Assembly (NCBI RefSeq): GCF_014131735.1 | Contig: NZ_CP039121.1 | Coordinates: 1,178,001 to 1,242,000, forward strand | Direction: 5' to 3' | Length of the DNA: 64,000 nt | Source: Lactiplantibacillus plantarum | GTDB lineage: Bacteria > Bacillota > Bacilli > Lactobacillales > Lactobacillaceae | In this document: positions 48,089 to 62,374 of the stretch, in pieces | Numbering within the stretch: the first letter of the stretch is position 1 | Layout: the number at the start of each line of letters is the position of its first letter | The notes under the pieces: model-generated | What the model was told of the DNA's origin: nothing | What the model saw: the letters and a program-made list of their open reading frames with translations, nothing else | Database searches by the model: none | Made by a program: the position numbers and the translations under genes

Positions 48089-49144
48089 ATGACAAGAAAA
48101 AATATCTGGTCATTACTCGTAATGGTTGCGTTAGGCGTCGGTATTTCGTGGTACTCACTGCGCAATGTCAAACTAAGCAATCTAATGGACGATATTCTCA
48201 CTTTGAATTGGTGGTGGTTATTAGTTGCGTTAGGGTGTGTCGGACTATACTTCGGTCTGGAAGCCGTGGTGGTGCAAAAGTTTGTCAGGCACCGTTATCG
48301 GAACTATCGCTTTAAGAGTGCCCTGCGCGTTCCTTTAGCCGAGCAACTATTCAACGGTATCACGCCGTTTTCTTCGGGTGGCCAACCTGCCCAAATCTTC
48401 GTGATGGCACAATCAGGGATTGATGCTGGGCGGGCAAGTTCAGTTGCATTGATGAAGTTTGTTGTTTTTCAGGCCATGGTGGTATTGAATTTCTTATTCG
48501 CCATGTTAATTGGTTTTCATTACTTAGCTGAAAAGTTAAGTTACCTGTCACTATACGTTTTGTTAGGTTTTCTGATTCACTTTGCGGTGATTGTTGGTCT
48601 GTTGCTGGTGATGTACTGGTATAACTTTACAAAACGAGCGGTGAAGATCGTCTTGATCCCGGTCAGCTGGTTTATGAAAGCTGAGCGATTTGCCAAGTTT
48701 GAAAACAATATTAGTGAAAAAATCGATTCGTTCTACGAAGAAAGCGTTCGAATGACCAAGGACTGGCGGATGCTGGTCGAAGTTTGTATCGTCACCTTCT
48801 TACAGCTACTGTTTTACTACCTGATTCCGTATTTTATTATGCGGGCAATGGGAATCGATGATGTTAATTTGATTATGGTGACTAGTTTGAACGTGTTGAT
48901 CTTCTTAGTGACATCACTATTCCCGATTCCAGGTGGGGCCGGTGGTGCTGAATTTGGTTTCACGGCGTTGTTTGCTAAGTTCATTCCCAGCCACAGTAAG
49001 CTGATTTTAGCGATGCTGATCTGGCGGATCTTAACGTATTATTTAGGACTATTCTTAGGGATGATCGCCATGGCGATGCGGCCTGAAAAAGCAGAAGAAA
49101 TTCCGATTGCGGCACCTAGCCGGTCGGATTCACAAGAACAGTAA
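48089..49144 (+). CDS. Flippase-like/lysylphosphatidylglycerol-synthase-TM-like membrane protein
   Basis: 351-residue protein with about 7-8 membrane segments of the UPF0104/LPG synthase TM family, e.g. FNGITPFSSGGQPAQIFVM and FPIPGGAGGAEFGF. The C-terminal domain of MprF is missing. It starts 3 bases after the LafB-like gene, so probably a membrane partner in glycolipid handling (inference). No enzyme motif. Confidence 0.8.
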   Translation: MTRKNIWSLLVMVALGVGISWYSLRNVKLSNLMDDILTLNWWWLLVALGCVGLYFGLEAVVVQKFVRHRYRNYRFKSALRVPLAEQLFNGITPFSSGGQPAQIFVMAQSGIDAGRASSVALMKFVVFQAMVVLNFLFAMLIGFHYLAEKLSYLSLYVLLGFLIHFAVIVGLLLVMYWYNFTKRAVKIVLIPVSWFMKAERFAKFENNISEKIDSFYEESVRMTKDWRMLVEVCIVTFLQLLFYYLIPYFIMRAMGIDDVNLIMVTSLNVLIFLVTSLFPIPGGAGGAEFGFTALFAKFIPSHSKLILAMLIWRILTYYLGLFLGMIAMAMRPEKAEEIPIAAPSRSDSQEQ

Positions 49145-49207
49145 TTTTAATGGGCCGACATCATTGTTCGACCCATTTTTCGCGGTTACGAATTAAAGGA
49201 AGGTACT

Positions 49208-50531
<1,324 letters not shown>

Positions 50532-50606
50532 GAGTTGAATCCAATTCAGTCATTGAAATGACTAACAGTGATGAACTAGGACAGTTAGTTGGTGGACTGT
50601 CGTTGC

Positions 50607-51794
50607 TTAGTTGATACAGTTAGCAGGTTCCTGCATATATGCAGTGAGGCGATCCATGGCCTGGTGGAGCTTTTCCATGCTAGCAGCGTAACTTAGACGC
50701 ACGTAGCCTTCCCCCTCGGCACCAAAACCAGTCCCTGGAATAATCGCGAGCTGATTCTTGCGTGCTAAGTCTTTACAGAATGCCATCGAGTCTTGTTCAA
50801 AGCCAGCTGGAATTTTCGCGAAGATATAAAAGGCTCCGGTAGGACGTGCGATTTTGAAACCGAGCTTCGACATCGTTTGATAAACGAAATCACGCCGAGC
50901 TTGGTATTCTTGCCGCATTGGTTGCGCATCATCGATTCCGTTGGTGAGGGCTTCAACACCGGCCTTCTGAGCAATCGTGGTTGCTGCAGTGACGTAGTAT
51001 TGGTGGACTTTTTTAAGTTGGGCCGTCATTTCCTTAGAGGCAAACAGGAAGCCGATTCGCCAGCCAGTCATAGCATGAGACTTCGATAAGCCATTGATCA
51101 GGATCACTTCGTCAGGAATGAATTTAGCAATTGAGACGTGGTCGCTACCGTAAGTCAGTTCACTGTAAATTTCATCGGATACGACCCACAAGTTATGGCG
51201 ATGGAAACAGTCGGCGAGCGCTTTGATTTCATCTTCAACATAGGTGACACCAGTGGGGTTATTCGGGTAGTTTAACACGATTCCCTTGAAGTTCTCGTCA
51301 GGATGAGCAGCAATAAAATCGTCGACCATCTTAGGCGTAATGACAAAATCGTTAACGCCTGTATCCATGAAGAGGGGCTTGGCGTGTGCTTCTTGAATGA
51401 TGGGGATGTACGCTGGAAAGATTGGGGACGGAATGATAATGGCGTCGCCAGGATTACAGATCGTCGTTAATGCAGTTGCGATAGCTTCAGTCGCTCCCAC
51501 GGTCACTAAGACTTGGTCTTCAGCATCATAGTGGACGCCGTACTTTGTCTCTTGAAAGTGGGCGGCCGCTTGGCGTAGCTCCAACAGACCTGCCATGCCA
51601 GTATAGTGGGAGTAGTTGTCATCAATCGCCTTTTTAGCAGCCGCTTTAACGTGCTCAGGCGTGTTGAAATCGGGTTCACCGAGCGTTAACTTGACCATAT
51701 CAGGTATCGCACTAACTTCTTCGTCAAACTGGCGGATGGTTGAAACTTGAATGTGACTGATGGTTTCATTGAGATCGTCTCTAAATAGTGTCAT
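50607..51794 (-). CDS. Class I aminotransferase (PatA/AraT-like)
   Basis: 395-residue PLP enzyme. The PLP lysine lies in NGLSKSHAMTGWRIGF; the substrate Arg lies in YVRLSYA near the end; NYPNNPTG and the Asp of WVVSDEIYSE bind the cofactor. Most similar in pattern to PatA/AraT-type, which transaminate aspartate or aromatic amino acids; specificity cannot be set from sequence. Start 51794 is set by AAAGGAG 9 bases upstream. Divergent from ykuJ. Confidence 0.85.
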   Translation of the reverse strand: MTLFRDDLNETISHIQVSTIRQFDEEVSAIPDMVKLTLGEPDFNTPEHVKAAAKKAIDDNYSHYTGMAGLLELRQAAAHFQETKYGVHYDAEDQVLVTVGATEAIATALTTICNPGDAIIIPSPIFPAYIPIIQEAHAKPLFMDTGVNDFVITPKMVDDFIAAHPDENFKGIVLNYPNNPTGVTYVEDEIKALADCFHRHNLWVVSDEIYSELTYGSDHVSIAKFIPDEVILINGLSKSHAMTGWRIGFLFASKEMTAQLKKVHQYYVTAATTIAQKAGVEALTNGIDDAQPMRQEYQARRDFVYQTMSKLGFKIARPTGAFYIFAKIPAGFEQDSMAFCKDLARKNQLAIIPGTGFGAEGEGYVRLSYAASMEKLHQAMDRLTAYMQEPANCIN

Positions 51795-51873
51795 ATATCC
51801 GAACTCCTTTAATTTATAAGTTGTTCTAATTTTAGCACAACTTCTCACCGTCTTAGCAGGAAGTTAGGGTATA

Positions 51874-51879
51874 ATTATA
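51874..51879 (-). promoter_or_regulatory. -10 of the aminotransferase gene
   Basis: TATAAT on the minus strand, about 80 bases ahead of the start; a -35 at 17 bases spacing is poor (TTTTTA). Confidence 0.45.
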
Positions 51880-51943
51880 AGTGTGAAAATTTGTGGTAAA
51901 AATGGGCTTTCTACTAAAAAAACGTGTTATTAGTCCTATTTTT

Positions 51944-51952
51944 TGCTAGAAT
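51944..51952 (+). promoter_or_regulatory. Extended -10 of ykuJ
   Basis: TGCTAGAAT (TG-n-TAGAAT) about 33 bases ahead of the ATG. Confidence 0.5.
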
Positions 51953-51985
51953 GTAAACAAAACTTGAAGGAGCGAGATTAGTATA

Positions 51986-52222
51986 ATGGATAAATCTGAA
52001 CTATCAGCAATTCTCAAACGACTAGAAGCCATGCGCACAACTGAAGCAACCGAAGTGCAATCACGGCGGTTCGAAAAGGAAGGCGTTCAACGTGGGCAAG
52101 TAGCGTATGATCCCGCTACCTCGACGTACACGTTACAAGAATTCAATCCAGACCAAACGTTTGAATTTGATAACATTGACCTCGTGGCAATTGAATTATA
52201 CGATTTGCTAACGGATAACTAG
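51986..52222 (+). CDS. ykuJ: YkuJ-family (DUF1797) protein
   Basis: 78-residue protein that aligns with Bacillus YkuJ: SAILKRLEAMRTTE, SRRFEKEGVQRGQVAYDP and the acidic C-terminus. Function unknown; soluble. AAGGAG ahead. ltaS follows after 155 bases with its own promoter. Confidence 0.82.
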   Translation: MDKSELSAILKRLEAMRTTEATEVQSRRFEKEGVQRGQVAYDPATSTYTLQEFNPDQTFEFDNIDLVAIELYDLLTDN

Positions 52223-52290
52223 ATTCCCCCAAAATCCAGATAGATTTTCGATAGATCCATATTATGACGCGTTGTAATGTTGAAGAATTT

Positions 52291-52306
52291 TTGAAGAAAT
52301 CTTCAA
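52291..52306 (+). promoter_or_regulatory. Palindrome ahead of ltaS promoter
   Basis: TTGAAGA-AA-TCTTCAA; a further TTGAAGAA half-site at 52280. It lies just upstream of the -35, an operator candidate. Confidence 0.45.
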
Positions 52307-52310
52307 GATA

Positions 52311-52338
52311 TTGCTAACTAGTACGCAACCGTTATAAT
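52311..52338 (+). promoter_or_regulatory. ltaS promoter
   Basis: TTGCTA (52311-52316), 16-base spacer, TATAAT (52333-52338). Confidence 0.7.
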
Positions 52339-52377
52339 ATGGATTTGTTAATAGCAATAACGGAGGAAGAAATTACC

Positions 52378-54483
52378 ATGCCTAAATTTATAAAAAACAC
52401 GGTTGGGAAGGTCAACACAACGTTGGGCTTTTACCTCCTAACCGTGGTCTTATTTTGGCTAAAGACATATATCGCTTATAAGAGCGAGTTTACTTTAGGG
52501 GTTAAGGGACCCGTTCAGGAATTTATCTTGTTCTTGAATCCATTTCCGACAGCGATCGTGCTGCTCGGTATTGCCCTATATTTCCGTGGTCGCTTAAAGT
52601 ATTGGATTATGATGATCATTGACGCCCTACAGACGACGTGGTTATTTGCCAATATCTTGTATTACCGGGAATTCTCTGATTTCATGTCGGCGGGGGTAAT
52701 TAAGAGTTCCGGTGCTGCTAGTAATAACCTCGGAAAGAGTTTGGGACAGATCATTCATGGAACCGACTTCCTAGTTTATGCAGATGTCGTGTTGCTGATT
52801 CTGTTATTAGCCTTCAAGGTCATTCGGATCGATCCACGGCCTTTCAAAATTCGGTATGCTGCAACACTGACCATGATTGGGGTGGCGTTGTTTGCTGTTG
52901 ACCTCGGCATGTCTGAACATGACCGTTCAGATTTATTGACGCGGACTTTTGATAACAACTACATCGTTAAGTACTTGGGACTCAACACATATGCAGGGTA
53001 TAGCTTCTATCAGACCGAAAAGGAAAGTGCGACGCGCGCCCAAGCAAGTAGTAGTGATATGAAGAGTGTGCTAGCCTACCTCAAGAAAAACCAGGCTGGC
53101 GAGAACGTCAAATACTTTGGTAAAGCGAAGGGCAAGAACGTCTTCGTGATTCATTTGGAAAGTTTCCAGCAATTTTTAATTGATTATAAGGTCGATGGTA
53201 AGGAAGTTACCCCGAACCTGAACAAGTTCTATCATGATAAGAGTACTTTGAGTTTTGATAATTTCTACCATCAAGTGGCGCAAGGGAAGACCTCTGATGC
53301 TGAAATGATGATGGAAAACTCCTTGTTTGGTTTACCAACCGGGTCAGCGATGACGCAGTATGGGACGTCGAATACGTTCCAGGCAGCGCCAGCAATCCTG
53401 TCACAAAAGGGCTATACGACTGCGGCTTTCCACGGTGATGTGGCTAGTTTCTGGAATCGGGATAACGCGTATAAGTCGTGGGGGTATAACTACTTCTTCT
53501 ACTCTTCTTACTATAAAGAGAAGTCAGACTACAATATTGGTTATGGCTTGAAGGATAAAATCTTCTTCAAAGACTCTGTTAAGTATTTGGAGCAATTACC
53601 ACAACCATTCTACGCAAAGCTGATTACGTTGACGAACCACTATCCATACGAATTGGATAAGAAGAACCAGTCGATCGATAAGACGACGACCGGGGATTCA
53701 ACCGTTGATGGCTACGTTCAAACGGCCCATTATCTTGATCAAGCCTTTGCCGAATTCATTAGTTACTTGAAGAAGGCCGGCTTATATAAGAATAGTATGA
53801 TTGTGCTTTATGGAGATCATTATGGGATTTCAAACAACCATAAGGCTGCCATTGCACAGTTATTGGGTAAAAAGTCGGTAACGAGTTTCGACTTGGCTCA
53901 ATTCCAGAAAGTACCATTTATGATTCATTCTGAAGGAATCAAGGGTGGTATTAACCACACGTATGGTGGTGAAATTGATGCGTTGCCAACGATTTTTGAC
54001 CTGTTAGGGATCAAGAACAAGGGTTACATCCAGTTCGGAACGGACTTACTGTCGAAACAGCATAACCAGACAGTGGCTTTCCGGAACGGGGATTTTGTCT
54101 CACCGACATATACGAAGATCAGTGGGACAGTCTATGATTCGAAGACCGGTAAGAAGCTAACGGATATGACGACGAAGCAGAAGGATACTGTCAAACAGAT
54201 GCAAAATCATGTGACGACGGAACTCTCACTCTCTGATCGGGTCATCCAGGGTGACTTACTACGGTTCTACACGCCTAAGGGCTTTAAGAAGGTCAATAAG
54301 TCGGACTATAGTTATAAGCTGACTAAGACCCTCAAATCATTGAAAGAGATCCAAGCTGAGAAGAAGACGAGTGTTCTCTCGAAGCATAAGGGCAAATCAA
54401 CGGAGAGTCTGTATAAGACGGATGCACCAGAACTGTCTAGCTCAAGTGACAGTAGTAGTAGTTCAAGCAGTAGTTCTGATTAA
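52378..54483 (+). CDS. ltaS: Lipoteichoic acid synthase
   Basis: 701-residue membrane enzyme that polymerises glycerol phosphate from phosphatidylglycerol onto the glycolipid anchor. Five membrane helices lie in the first about 200 residues; the sulfatase-like extracellular domain follows with nucleophile Thr305 in GKTSDAEMM and further metal-binding residues (FAHGD-like FHGDVASFWNRD, YGDHYG). The C-terminus is Ser-rich. ATG at 52378 is set by GGAGG 11 bases ahead; a longer upstream frame starting 52339 begins inside the -10/+1 region. It joins the glycolipid transferases functionally, about 4 kb away. Confidence 0.93.
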   Translation: MPKFIKNTVGKVNTTLGFYLLTVVLFWLKTYIAYKSEFTLGVKGPVQEFILFLNPFPTAIVLLGIALYFRGRLKYWIMMIIDALQTTWLFANILYYREFSDFMSAGVIKSSGAASNNLGKSLGQIIHGTDFLVYADVVLLILLLAFKVIRIDPRPFKIRYAATLTMIGVALFAVDLGMSEHDRSDLLTRTFDNNYIVKYLGLNTYAGYSFYQTEKESATRAQASSSDMKSVLAYLKKNQAGENVKYFGKAKGKNVFVIHLESFQQFLIDYKVDGKEVTPNLNKFYHDKSTLSFDNFYHQVAQGKTSDAEMMMENSLFGLPTGSAMTQYGTSNTFQAAPAILSQKGYTTAAFHGDVASFWNRDNAYKSWGYNYFFYSSYYKEKSDYNIGYGLKDKIFFKDSVKYLEQLPQPFYAKLITLTNHYPYELDKKNQSIDKTTTGDSTVDGYVQTAHYLDQAFAEFISYLKKAGLYKNSMIVLYGDHYGISNNHKAAIAQLLGKKSVTSFDLAQFQKVPFMIHSEGIKGGINHTYGGEIDALPTIFDLLGIKNKGYIQFGTDLLSKQHNQTVAFRNGDFVSPTYTKISGTVYDSKTGKKLTDMTTKQKDTVKQMQNHVTTELSLSDRVIQGDLLRFYTPKGFKKVNKSDYSYKLTKTLKSLKEIQAEKKTSVLSKHKGKSTESLYKTDAPELSSSSDSSSSSSSSSD

Positions 54484-54500
54484 TCGAACTCGTATCAACT

Positions 54501-54531
54501 AAGGGATAACGCTGACGGCGTTATCCCTTTT
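54501..54531 (+). terminator. Terminator of ltaS
   Basis: 12-bp stem (54501-54512 with 54518-54529) then TTTTT. Confidence 0.85.
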
Positions 54532-54944
54532 TGGTTGCGGAAGTAAGCTGTCACTTGTTTTGACCACAGCGCGGTACACTATTATTAAGCCGATTGTTGC
54601 GCAGTGTGAATTGACACTGATGGTGAACGATGAAGTATTACCAATTTTGGAGTCCCAAGTAAATGCAAAGTTGGAATGGTAGGCGCGTCGCGGATGTTGT
54701 GAACCGATAAAGTACGGTGATGAGGTGGGGAATGCTGACTGATTGGTTGTCTTGATTTGGTAGATTGTCAGCGAAATAATATTCATTATGCTAGCGTTGG
54801 TTTACTTTGAAAAACAGTCGTTGAAAATTAAAGGGAGATTTATTGAACTTTTGCTTGCTATCTTAATAAAAACCCCGTAAAATATAGTCTATTGCGACAT
54901 TAATCGGTGTTTAAAACTTTTCTGAAATTAATTCATAAAAAGGG

Positions 54945-54973
54945 TTGACCCGGGTCGTTATTCTTGGTATTAT
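54945..54973 (+). promoter_or_regulatory. rRNA operon promoter P1
   Basis: TTGACC, 17-base spacer, TATTAT. The upstream gap (54532-54944) holds no gene. Confidence 0.75.
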
Positions 54974-55081
54974 ATTTCTTGTCGTTAAGAGCGATATGCA
55001 ACATTACTCATTATTATGAATATTCAAATTGATGTGAGCATTTACATTGAATAGTTATTCAAAATAATTTATAAAAAGATG

Positions 55082-55110
55082 TTGACAGCTTGTTCTGATG
55101 ATGATAAACT
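55082..55110 (+). promoter_or_regulatory. rRNA operon promoter P2
   Basis: TTGACA (55082-55087), 17-base spacer, TAAACT (55105-55110). Confidence 0.75.
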
Positions 55111-55290
55111 TTAATAGTTGCGTTGAGGTAATCAACGAACGATTTAGACCTTTGAAAACTGAACAAAGTTTCGACGAATCAAATGTGTAGGGTCTCTTGA
55201 TTTTGAATCAAGAGCAAAACATTTGCGAAGTCAATTCGCTAGCAAATAAATTTTAGTACAACATTAAATGAGCTTTTTAGAACTCATCAT

Positions 55291-56864
<1,574 letters not shown>

Positions 56865-56943
56865 ATATTACGGAAACCTACACACGCGTCGAAACTTTGT
56901 TTAGTTTTGAGAGGTCTAACTCTCAATTTAATAAGCGTTTTTT

Positions 56944-57018
<75 letters not shown>

Positions 57019-57059
57019 TTGGAACCGAACCAGTTGGTTCCATAAGTTGAATACCTCAT

Positions 57060-57132
57060 GGGGAATTAGCTCAGCTGGGAGAGCACCTGCTTTGCAAGCA
57101 GGGGGTCAGCGGTTCGATCCCGCTATTCTCCA
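57060..57132 (+). tRNA. tRNA-Ala (TGC)
   Basis: Acceptor GGGGAAT/ATTCTCC (one G-U); anticodon TGC. In the 16S-23S spacer. Confidence 0.95.
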
Positions 57133-57291
57133 TTGACGACGTTAGTCGTCATTGAAACTTGTTCTTTGAAAACTAGATAATATCAAATATATTTTTTCAT
57201 AATGAAACCGAGAACACCGCGTTTTTTGAGTTTTTTATTGAAGTTTAATTATCGCTAAACTCATTAATCGCATTTACCGTTAGGTAAATGA

Positions 57292-60211
<2,920 letters not shown>

Positions 60212-60283
60212 AGTAATTGGTGTTCCGGTGCATATGAAGATATTTGATATTAGCTAGTTTTGAGAGCACAAGTTTCTCAATAG

Positions 60284-60400
60284 TGTGGTGACGATGGCGA
60301 GAAGGATACACCTGTTCCCATGTCGAACACAGAAGTTAAGCTTCTTAGCGCCGAGAGTAGTTGGGGGATCGCTCCCTGCGAGGGTAGGACGTTGCCATGC
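60284..60400 (+). rRNA. 5S ribosomal RNA
   Basis: 117 nt, begins TGTGGTGACGATGGCGAGAAGG-type sequence and closes with GTTGCCATGC. Ends approximate. Confidence 0.93.
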
Positions 60401-60406
60401 GATTAT

Positions 60407-60479
60407 TCCGACATAGCTCAGTTGGTAGAGCGCTTGACTGTTAATCAAGATGTCGACGGTTCGAGCCCGCCTGTCGGAG
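60407..60479 (+). tRNA. tRNA-Asn (GTT)
   Basis: Acceptor TCCGACA/TGTCGGA; anticodon GTT. Confidence 0.95.
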
Positions 60480-60497
60480 TTATCTACGGTAAGCCAT

Positions 60498-60587
60498 GGA
60501 GAGTTGTCCGAGTGGCTGAAGGAGCAGCATTGGAAATGCTGTAAACGGGTTATACCTGTTTCAAGGGTTCGAATCCCTTACTCTCCG
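60498..60587 (+). tRNA. tRNA-Ser (GGA)
   Basis: Class II tRNA, acceptor GGAGAGT/ACTCTCC; anticodon GGA; long variable arm. Confidence 0.94.
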
Positions 60588-60608
60588 TTAGTTAGATATA
60601 ATAAATAT

Positions 60609-60681
60609 GACCCCTTGGTCAAGTGGTTTAAGACACTGCCCTTTCACGGCAGTAACATGGGTTCGAATCCCGTAGGGGTCA
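60609..60681 (+). tRNA. tRNA-Glu (TTC)
   Basis: Acceptor GACCCCT/AGGGGTC; anticodon TTC. Confidence 0.94.
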
Positions 60682-60685
60682 TTAT

Positions 60686-60758
60686 GGAGGATTAGCTCAG
60701 TTGGGAGAGCGTCTGCCTTACAAGCAGAGGGTCACAGGTTCGAGCCCTGTATCCTCCA
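60686..60758 (+). tRNA. tRNA-Val (TAC)
   Basis: Acceptor GGAGGAT/ATCCTCC; anticodon TAC. Confidence 0.94.
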
Positions 60759-60813
60759 TCTGATGAGAGTTACTCATCAATAATTTAATAGACTCCATCA
60801 TGAAGAATGATAT

Positions 60814-60886
60814 GGCTCGGTAGCTCAGTCGGTAGAGCAATGGATTGAAGCTCCATGTGTCGGCGGTTCGATTCCGTCCCGCGCCA
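60814..60886 (+). tRNA. tRNA-Phe (GAA), one acceptor mismatch
   Basis: Anticodon GAA. Acceptor arms GGCTCGG and CCGCGCC pair except T817 (position 4) opposite C882 (position 69). Confidence 0.9.
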
Positions 60887-60891
60887 TTTAT

Positions 60892-60974
60892 GGAGGGGTA
60901 GCGAAATCTGGCTAAACGCGGCGGACTGTAAATCCGCTCCTTCGGGTTCGGTGGTTCGAATCCACTCCCCTCCA
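60892..60974 (+). tRNA. tRNA-Tyr (GTA)
   Basis: Class II tRNA; acceptor GGAGGGG/CCCCTCC; anticodon GTA. Confidence 0.94.
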
Positions 60975-60982
60975 TTCTTTAT

Positions 60983-61053
60983 AGGGATATAGTTTAATGG
61001 TAGAACAACGGTCTCCAAAACCGTCGGTGTGGGTTCAACTCCTACTATCCCTG
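60983..61053 (+). tRNA. tRNA-Trp (CCA)
   Basis: Acceptor AGGGATA/TATCCCT; anticodon CCA. Confidence 0.94.
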
Positions 61054-61060
61054 CCATGAT

Positions 61061-61134
61061 GGCGGTAGTGGCGAAGTGGTTAACGCACCGGATTGTGGCT
61101 CCGGCACGCGTGGGTTCGATTCCCACCTACCGCC
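61061..61134 (+). tRNA. tRNA-His (GTG)
   Basis: Anticodon GTG. The extra G-1 (61061) faces C73 (61134) as in tRNA-His of bacteria; then acceptor GCGGTAG/CTACCGC. Confidence 0.94.
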
Positions 61135-61141
61135 CTTTGAT

Positions 61142-61213
61142 TGGGTTATAGCCAAGTGGTAAGGCAATGGACTTTGACTCCATCATGCGCTGGTTCGAAT
61201 CCAGCTAACCCAG
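61142..61213 (+). tRNA. tRNA-Gln (TTG)
   Basis: Acceptor TGGGTTA/TAACCCA; anticodon TTG. Confidence 0.94.
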
Positions 61214-61235
61214 TTGGGTTTGGGCAATAAATGAT

Positions 61236-61306
<71 letters not shown>

Positions 61307-61361
61307 TTCCTGAAAAGGTTATAATCCTGATCAGATTTATGTTCCATCTAGTTATTATTTT

Positions 61362-61446
61362 GCCGGCGTGGCGGAATTGGCAGACGCGCTGGACTCAAAA
61401 TCCAGTTCCCGTTGAGGGAGTATCGGTTCGACCCCGATCGCCGGTA
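61362..61446 (+). tRNA. tRNA-Leu (CAA)
   Basis: Class II tRNA; acceptor GCCGGCG/CGCCGGT (one G-U); anticodon CAA. Last of the cluster. Confidence 0.94.
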
Positions 61447-61483
61447 CTAAGAGGTTTTCAGGAAGCTCTAAGTACCTTTAAGA

Positions 61484-61515
61484 AGTCGTTATATCGTTGA
61501 TATAACGGCTTTTTT
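61484..61515 (+). terminator. Terminator of rRNA/tRNA transcript
   Basis: 12-bp stem (61484-61495 with 61499-61510, one G-U) and T-run. Confidence 0.85.
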
Positions 61516-61639
61516 GTATTCTTAGAATCATGCGAAAATAGGCAAAATGATTTTTGGGTGAATTTTCCAATTGCAAAGAATAAATTTACAATATTAGCAT
61601 TGCATGAATATGAACGTAGAAATAGTCTCGTAAGCATCG

Positions 61640-61682
61640 AAAAGCCCTGTATTAGCATAAATCATGCTAACATAGGGCTTTT
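61640..61682. terminator. Hairpin downstream of the phosphoribosyltransferase gene
   Basis: Long stem AAAAGCCCT ... AGGGCTTTT with inner TTAGCAT/ATGCTAA. Serves the minus-strand purine-type operon and possibly backs up the tRNA terminator. Confidence 0.7.
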
Positions 61683-61829
61683 CATATTATGGTAGGTCTT
61701 TAAAACGAATCCATCCATCTAAAACTTGCTCGTTGCACTCGGTGATAACTGAAGTAGTTGGTTTAAGTCCATGGTGCTTGTTCTGCTTTGTGACTCGCTA
61801 GTGAGTTGTAATGTGTTTCTGAACCGCAG

Positions 61830-62372
61830 CTAGTCAAATAATGGTAACGGTGCCAAAAAATCGATATCTGTTCGTTCGCTGGCGGCGCCTTCTGCTAAAA
61901 TTGCCATCTGCTTGACCACTTGGGCGCCAGCTTGGTGTAGGAGGGCGTTGGCAGCTGTCAACGAGCCCCCACTGCTAATGACGTCGTCGATAATGATAAC
62001 GCGCTTATGATTGATTAGTGCGGCGTCAGTACCGTCTAAAACTAGCTGTTGTGGGGTGCTGGTCGTAATTGCGCTTACCGGTTCGATAAGCGGGTGCTGC
62101 ATGTAATCCTTACGATTCTTACGTAAAACGATAAAGCGAGGGTGGTTTGTGGCCTGGCTTAGTGCCTGGGCTAGCGGAATGCCCTTACTTTCCATCGTGA
62201 CTAAATAATCAAATTTAGTGGTAGTTAGCCGTTGACTGAGCTGACGGGCAGCATAGCCGGTCAGCTCAGCGTCGCCCAATAGAACGAAAGAGGCGATGCT
62301 AGTCGTGGCATTTAATCGAATCAATGGTAACTGCCGTGTCAGCGATCCTAATGTTAACTGATAAGTTTGCAT
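61830..62372 (-). CDS. Purine phosphoribosyltransferase-like protein
   Basis: 180-residue type I PRTase-fold protein; the PRPP-binding motif is VIIIDDVISSGGSLTAAN (about 124-141) and the hood/flexible loop region precedes it (VLRKNRKDY). Size and the motif fit adenine or xanthine phosphoribosyltransferase; a regulatory role as in PurR is less likely because no HTH is seen. Start is 2 bases after the permease stop, so it is translationally linked to a permease. Confidence 0.72.
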   Translation of the reverse strand: MQTYQLTLGSLTRQLPLIRLNATTSIASFVLLGDAELTGYAARQLSQRLTTTKFDYLVTMESKGIPLAQALSQATNHPRFIVLRKNRKDYMQHPLIEPVSAITTSTPQQLVLDGTDAALINHKRVIIIDDVISSGGSLTAANALLHQAGAQVVKQMAILAEGAASERTDIDFLAPLPLFD

Positions 62373-62374
62373 AT

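Noticed and set aside
54499..54786. 95-codon minus-strand frame after ltaS
   Set aside because: Covers the ltaS terminator and part of the rRNA upstream region; no start signal or family.
60320..61126. Frames over 5S and tRNA genes
   Set aside because: Inside structural RNAs; reading frames are a by-product of conserved tRNA sequence.
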